Below are positions 60,069 to 64,000 of a DNA stretch of 64,000 nucleotides, one piece after another. The translations under genes and the position numbers were made by a program. This DNA is from an uncultured Acidimicrobiales bacterium (GTDB lineage: Bacteria > Actinomycetota > Acidimicrobiia > Acidimicrobiales > SZUA-35), in contig CALAJV010000026.1 in the NCBI GenBank assembly GCA_937922805.1, positions 47,534 through 111,533 of the forward strand, in the 5' to 3' direction. How positions within the stretch are numbered: position 1 is the stretch's first letter; each line of letters opens with the position of its first letter. Under the pieces are notes generated by a model. It was not told the DNA's origin. It did no database searches and was given only the letters and a program-made list of their open reading frames with translations.

Positions 60069-61382
60069 ATGGCTACCACCGAATCGAAGACTGGAACCGT
60101 CGACCCAGGATTGCTTGATGATTTAGTAGCCCGAAACTTGGTGCAAGACACCACGGATCGGGGTGCGTTGGCCGAGCGGTTAAAGGCTGGCCCGGTCACC
60201 GTCTATTACGGTGTAGATCCGACTGCGCCAAGCCTTCACGTAGGCAATCTAATTGGTCTGCTGACGTTGAAGCGATTTCAAATGGCTGGCCATCGTCCTC
60301 TGCCGTTGGCCGGCGGTGCTACTGGGATGATCGGTGACCCGTCCGGTCGATCAAGCGAACGAAATTTGCTCGATGACGATGCACTGGCGGGAAACCTGGC
60401 TGGAATCGTGCCGTTGCTGCAGCAATTCTTAGATTTCGATGGAGTAGATAACGCGGCCAAGCTGCTAGACAATCGGGCCTGGACAGTCTCGACGTCGGTG
60501 CTTGAGTTTCTTCGGGACGTCGGTAAGCACGTCACAGTGAATCAGATGGTTGCCAAGGAGTCGGTGAAGGCGAGAATGGCCGGAGAAGACGGCATTTCCT
60601 TCACCGAGTTCTCCTACATGTTGCTTCAGGCAAACGACTTCGCTTGGCTATTTGAGAACGAGGGCTGCGAGATGCAGGTCGGCGGTTCAGATCAATGGGG
60701 CAACATCTCACTTGGCGTTGACCTCGTGCGCCGACGGACAGGGGAGAAGGCATTTGCCCTTACCTGGCCATTGCTGCTCCAAAAAGACGGAACCAAGTAC
60801 GGCAAAACGGCCGGCGGTGAGACTATTTGGCTCACCGCGGATCTGTTGTCGCCGTATCGTTTTTACCAGGCTTGGATGCAGGTCGATGATGACGAGCTGC
60901 GCAAGCTGCTGCTTTGGCTAACGTTCCAGCCGGTTGGCGATATAGACGGCATTGTTGCCGATCATATGGCTGCTCCCCACGAGAGGAAAGGGCAACGACT
61001 CTTGGCATCTGAGCTAACTGAGCTCGTTCATGGGCTGGACGCAACCAACTCAGCAATTGAAGCTTCGTCAGTGGTCTTCGGTGGTTCGGTTGATGAAATC
61101 CAGCAGTCAACGTTTGAAATGCTCGCCAACGAGCTGCCAACTGCAACGCTTGATCGGTCCCAGCTCGACCAGCAAAACAACCTTGGATCTCTCCTGGTGA
61201 AAGGCGATGTTGTCGCATCGAAGAGCGAGGCAGCTCGGATGCTCAAACAAAACGGAATATCCATAAATGGTCAAAAAGTCGCCCCTGACGGATTATTGAG
61301 TCGAAGCGACCTTCGACATGACCGGTTCTGTTTAGTCCGCAAAGGAAAGAAACAAGTTTACCTTTTCCACTTTGCTGATTGA
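60069..61382 (+). CDS. tyrS: Tyrosyl-tRNA synthetase
   Basis: 437 aa from ATG 60069. Class I synthetase: the HIGH motif is PSLHVGNLIG, the KMSKS-equivalent is KYGKTAGG, and MQVGGSDQWGNI binds tyrosine; the C-terminal ~70 residues are an S4 RNA-binding domain (VASKSEAARMLKQNGISING). The frame is open to 59949, but the extra 40 residues are unlike the family, and a -10 element sits directly before ATG 60069. Confidence 0.96.
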   Translation: MATTESKTGTVDPGLLDDLVARNLVQDTTDRGALAERLKAGPVTVYYGVDPTAPSLHVGNLIGLLTLKRFQMAGHRPLPLAGGATGMIGDPSGRSSERNLLDDDALAGNLAGIVPLLQQFLDFDGVDNAAKLLDNRAWTVSTSVLEFLRDVGKHVTVNQMVAKESVKARMAGEDGISFTEFSYMLLQANDFAWLFENEGCEMQVGGSDQWGNISLGVDLVRRRTGEKAFALTWPLLLQKDGTKYGKTAGGETIWLTADLLSPYRFYQAWMQVDDDELRKLLLWLTFQPVGDIDGIVADHMAAPHERKGQRLLASELTELVHGLDATNSAIEASSVVFGGSVDEIQQSTFEMLANELPTATLDRSQLDQQNNLGSLLVKGDVVASKSEAARMLKQNGISINGQKVAPDGLLSRSDLRHDRFCLVRKGKKQVYLFHFAD

Positions 61383-61412
61383 TCTGCGGCGCCGGGGCGC
61401 TGGCGGCATGGC

Positions 61413-62276
61413 TCAAAGCCCAGCAAAATAGATATCGATGCGCTCGGTGTAGTTGCCGCACGGGTTCCGATTTTCGGTTAGTCGCCAATATTTCTTGCCC
61501 GCAGGCGCTTCGAAGTTCATTTCTCCAACCCGAACACAGGCGATTCCACCACTTGCTTTGGTTTGCGACTCGATAACACCATCGAACAGCAGCTTCGAAC
61601 TAGATCTGACTCGCAAGATCCCGCTAATTGTGAGCGACTCTTCGCTAGCGAACTGCGATCCTCTGATGGTGAAAGAACCATCACCGTTTTGAGATACCTC
61701 TGCAGTTCCCCAGTTGCTCCACCCGATTAAATCAGTAGTGAACCCATGGACGCCGCCAAGTGTGTCGGTTGTTTTGAGCGTGTCCTGCCCAGGTCGATCG
61801 GATAATGCGTCGTTTACAGATGCGTCGTCTGTAAAGGTCCGGTCGGGGGATGCAGGATCGGGGGAGGCAGGGTCGGGGGAAGCAGGGTCGGGGGATGCAG
61901 AGCCGGGGGAAGCACGGTCGAGCGCCGAGCCAGAACCTACTTGTCCGGCGGTCTTCGTTCCGGCTCCCCCCTTCTCTAACTTGTTGCTTTCTCGTTGGTT
62001 GTTCTCTACTTGTTCGCGTTGGTCGGCTTGAGAATGTGTCAACTCCGCGTCATCATCAACAATCGAACGCTCAGGTGCGGGTTCAGTTTGGCTGTCGACC
62101 GTGGATACTTGGTGCAACGCAGACTCGGTCTGAGCCCGAATGGCCGCGATGACTCCATAGCCAAGAGCTGCGCCAAGGCCGAGCCACCCAGCGAGAAGCA
62201 TCATGAGGAGTGCCGATGGGTACTGTCGATAGTTTGTCCGTCGCGAAGCAGTTGCTCTATCGAGGTACTGATTCAT
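61413..62276 (-). CDS. Hypothetical membrane-anchored protein with a Ser-Pro-Asp-Pro-Ala repeat linker
   Basis: 287 aa, not recognised. One transmembrane helix (about 24-45) is followed by a ~110-residue hydrophilic linker rich in Glu, Gln and Asp that includes five-residue repeats (SPDPA, residues ~120-145), then a ~110-residue C-terminal domain of predicted beta strands with two cysteines (IACVRVG, NPCGNYT). It looks like an exported domain held off the membrane by a spacer. Leaderless start likely. It lies between tyrS and the rRNA operon. Confidence 0.78.
   Translation of the reverse strand: MNQYLDRATASRRTNYRQYPSALLMMLLAGWLGLGAALGYGVIAAIRAQTESALHQVSTVDSQTEPAPERSIVDDDAELTHSQADQREQVENNQRESNKLEKGGAGTKTAGQVGSGSALDRASPGSASPDPASPDPASPDPASPDRTFTDDASVNDALSDRPGQDTLKTTDTLGGVHGFTTDLIGWSNWGTAEVSQNGDGSFTIRGSQFASEESLTISGILRVRSSSKLLFDGVIESQTKASGGIACVRVGEMNFEAPAGKKYWRLTENRNPCGNYTERIDIYFAGL
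61841..61915 (-). repeat. Five tandem 15-bp repeats coding SPDPA units
   Basis: Five in-frame 15-bp units (plus-strand pattern GGTCGGGGGATGCAG with small changes) encode the proline-rich linker of the 61413-62276 protein. Being in frame, copy number can change without breaking the gene. Confidence 0.9.
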
Positions 62277-62283
62277 ATTTGAA

Positions 62284-62289
62284 ATGATA
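62284..62289 (-). promoter_or_regulatory. Candidate -10 for the leaderless repeat-linker gene
   Basis: On the minus strand TATCAT lies 7 nt before the ATG at 62276, with no Shine-Dalgarno sequence. Confidence 0.5.
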
Positions 62290-62696
62290 AGCGATCAACG
62301 TGGGTGGCCGGCAAGATTTTAAAAACCGAATCAGCGTCGTACGGGTCGACCTCCGAGTTGCAGCGCGGACCCCAGGTCGGCGTTGTAATTTGGCTCCACT
62401 AGCCAGATTGGACAGGCATGGACATGCGCTGGCTCTCCTGGAATACTTGGGATACGGGGTCTGCACCTCGTCGGGTCCCTTGATTTATTCAGCGAAAAGT
62501 CGACATTAGGGTTGCGTCGTTGTAGTTCTACCGCTAGCGTAGGTCTTCGCCCCAACGGCACGATCTAGTAGCTTCTAAGCATCTAGTCGGAACCGCACTG
62601 AGGCCAACCACGTTGCCCCCAAGCAACACTTGAGGCAGTACTTGCCAAGAGCCTAGTCGGATGCACTTGTTGCAATCGATCGAAGCTCATCAAGCG
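62290..62696. other. Non-coding region upstream of the structured RNA candidate
   Basis: About 400 nt with no supported gene; short ORFs on both strands lack family character and ribosome sites. I find no tRNA, SRP RNA, RNase P RNA or tmRNA signature. Minor features: a GTTGC-CCCCAA-GCAAC hairpin near 62610 and an imperfect palindrome around GCTAGC near 62535. It may contain rRNA operon promoters or activation sites, but no clear -35/-10 pair is visible. Confidence 0.55.
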
Positions 62697-62864
62697 CAGT
62701 GCACTGGAAACAGTGCGCTGATGTGTAGCACGGGGTACATGCGGAGACTTGCTTGCAAGTCCAGCTACTTGAAAACGGAAGAGAGGATGTACGCAGCGTG
62801 TGCGGAGTATTTGTACAGCCAGGAACTGAGTTCTTAGGAACGAGGTTCCGTATGAATACCCCGT
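62697..62864 (+). ncRNA. Candidate structured RNA upstream of the rRNA operon
   Basis: Two strong elements. First, a 10-bp stem (one G-U) with a GAAA loop at 62697-62720. Second, a long-range helix of 7+7 bp with an AA bulge (62731-62744 with 62848-62863, extendable by one A-U pair) enclosing hairpins at 62746-62761 (GACTTG/CAAGTC), 62788-62817 (TGTAC/GTACA with inner CGCA/TGCG) and 62821-62835. Alternative pairings exist, including GTAGC 62725 with GCTAC 62764. Not recognised as a known family. It could be an independent RNA or a long rRNA leader; the strand is assigned from the rRNA direction. Confidence 0.45.
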
Positions 62865-62875
62865 CAAAGTAATAA

Positions 62876-63026
62876 CATAATTAAGCCTGGTCTCGATTTC
62901 CTATCGAGACCGCTGAGTGTGGGTTGGCGCCCGCGACTCAGCAATGGATTTACGGTAACTGCCGAAAGGGTTGTCCAGGAGAGCTTCGGCTTTCTTGTCG
63001 CAACTCCGAAGTAGTTACTAGATTCT
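62876..63026 (+). promoter_or_regulatory. Presumed rRNA promoter element and 16S leader
   Basis: CATAAT (62876-62881) in AT-rich sequence is a plausible -10, though no good -35 is visible. A start near 62889 would place a perfect 9-bp hairpin (GGTCTCGAT/ATCGAGACC, 62889-62911) at the very 5' end. The leader also holds GCTGAGT/ACTCAGC (62912-62942), GCCGAA/TTCGGC (62961-62990) and GTAACT (62955)/AGTTAC (63013). These probably act in antitermination or processing. Confidence 0.5.

Positions 63027-64000
<974 letters not shown>

Noticed and set aside
62331..62867. Short ORFs on both strands in the rRNA upstream region
   Set aside because: No family character, no ribosome sites, and much of the segment is better explained by RNA structure.

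Overview
This is a 64 kb piece of bacterial core chromosome, almost certainly from an actinobacterium and most likely class Acidimicrobiia. Evidence: the partial 16S rRNA at the right end reads like Acidimicrobiia (recalled, not searched); the block mihF-gmk-rpoZ-coaBC-metK-priA-def-fmt-rsmB is an actinobacterial arrangement; mIHF and an infC-linked DUF1844 gene are present; and many genes carry a TANNNT -10 element 6-7 nt before the start codon, as in actinobacterial leaderless mRNAs. GC looks mid-50s by eye (not computed). Coding density is very high, genes often overlap by 1 or 4 nt, and I see no prophage, IS element, CRISPR array, defence locus or tRNA gene.

Layout. 1-9.7 kb: pyrimidine genes (3' end of carA, carB, pyrD, pyrF), then mihF, gmk, rpoZ, coaBC and metK. 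9.8-15.6 kb: a degenerate PriA, two RNA methyltransferase genes on the minus strand, and def-fmt-rsmB. 15.6-19.3 kb (minus): serA, serC and a DUF1015 gene. 19.6-23 kb: a lipoprotein, a YceI-domain protein, a VOC protein and a cystathionine gamma-synthase-family enzyme. 23-27.7 kb: mogA-like, ribD, ribE, ribBA (no ribH) and hisG. 27.8-29.9 kb: a GGDEF-EAL protein and DUF1844. 30.1-38.2 kb: a structured leader, infC (apparent ATA start), rpmI, rplT, an rRNA methyltransferase, pheS, pheT and pepF. 38.2-40.1 kb: a SpoIIE-type phosphatase and an SCO6745-family protein. 40.1-46.9 kb (minus): a TetR-led leucine/isovalerate operon (tetR, accD1, accA1, isovaleryl-CoA dehydrogenase, CitE-like lyase, MaoC hydratase). 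47-56.6 kb: uridine kinase and a full arginine operon argCJBDFRGH behind a candidate ARG box. 56.6-62.3 kb: DNA glycosylase, metZ, a Nudix protein, two membrane-anchored unknowns and tyrS. 62.3-64 kb: a long non-coding region with strong RNA folding potential, then the start of a ribosomal RNA operon.

How the genes work together. The window holds nearly complete routes for UMP, arginine and riboflavin synthesis, part of serine and methionine synthesis, and a catabolic module for leucine. Local control is visible in several places: a TetR operator placed between the -35 and -10 of its own operon, ArgR with an ARG-box-like palindrome on the -35 of argC, and structured leaders before infC and rplT. 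There is no obvious exotic system. The best candidates for something undescribed are the structured RNA region at about 62.70-62.86 kb upstream of the 16S gene and the multi-hairpin infC leader.
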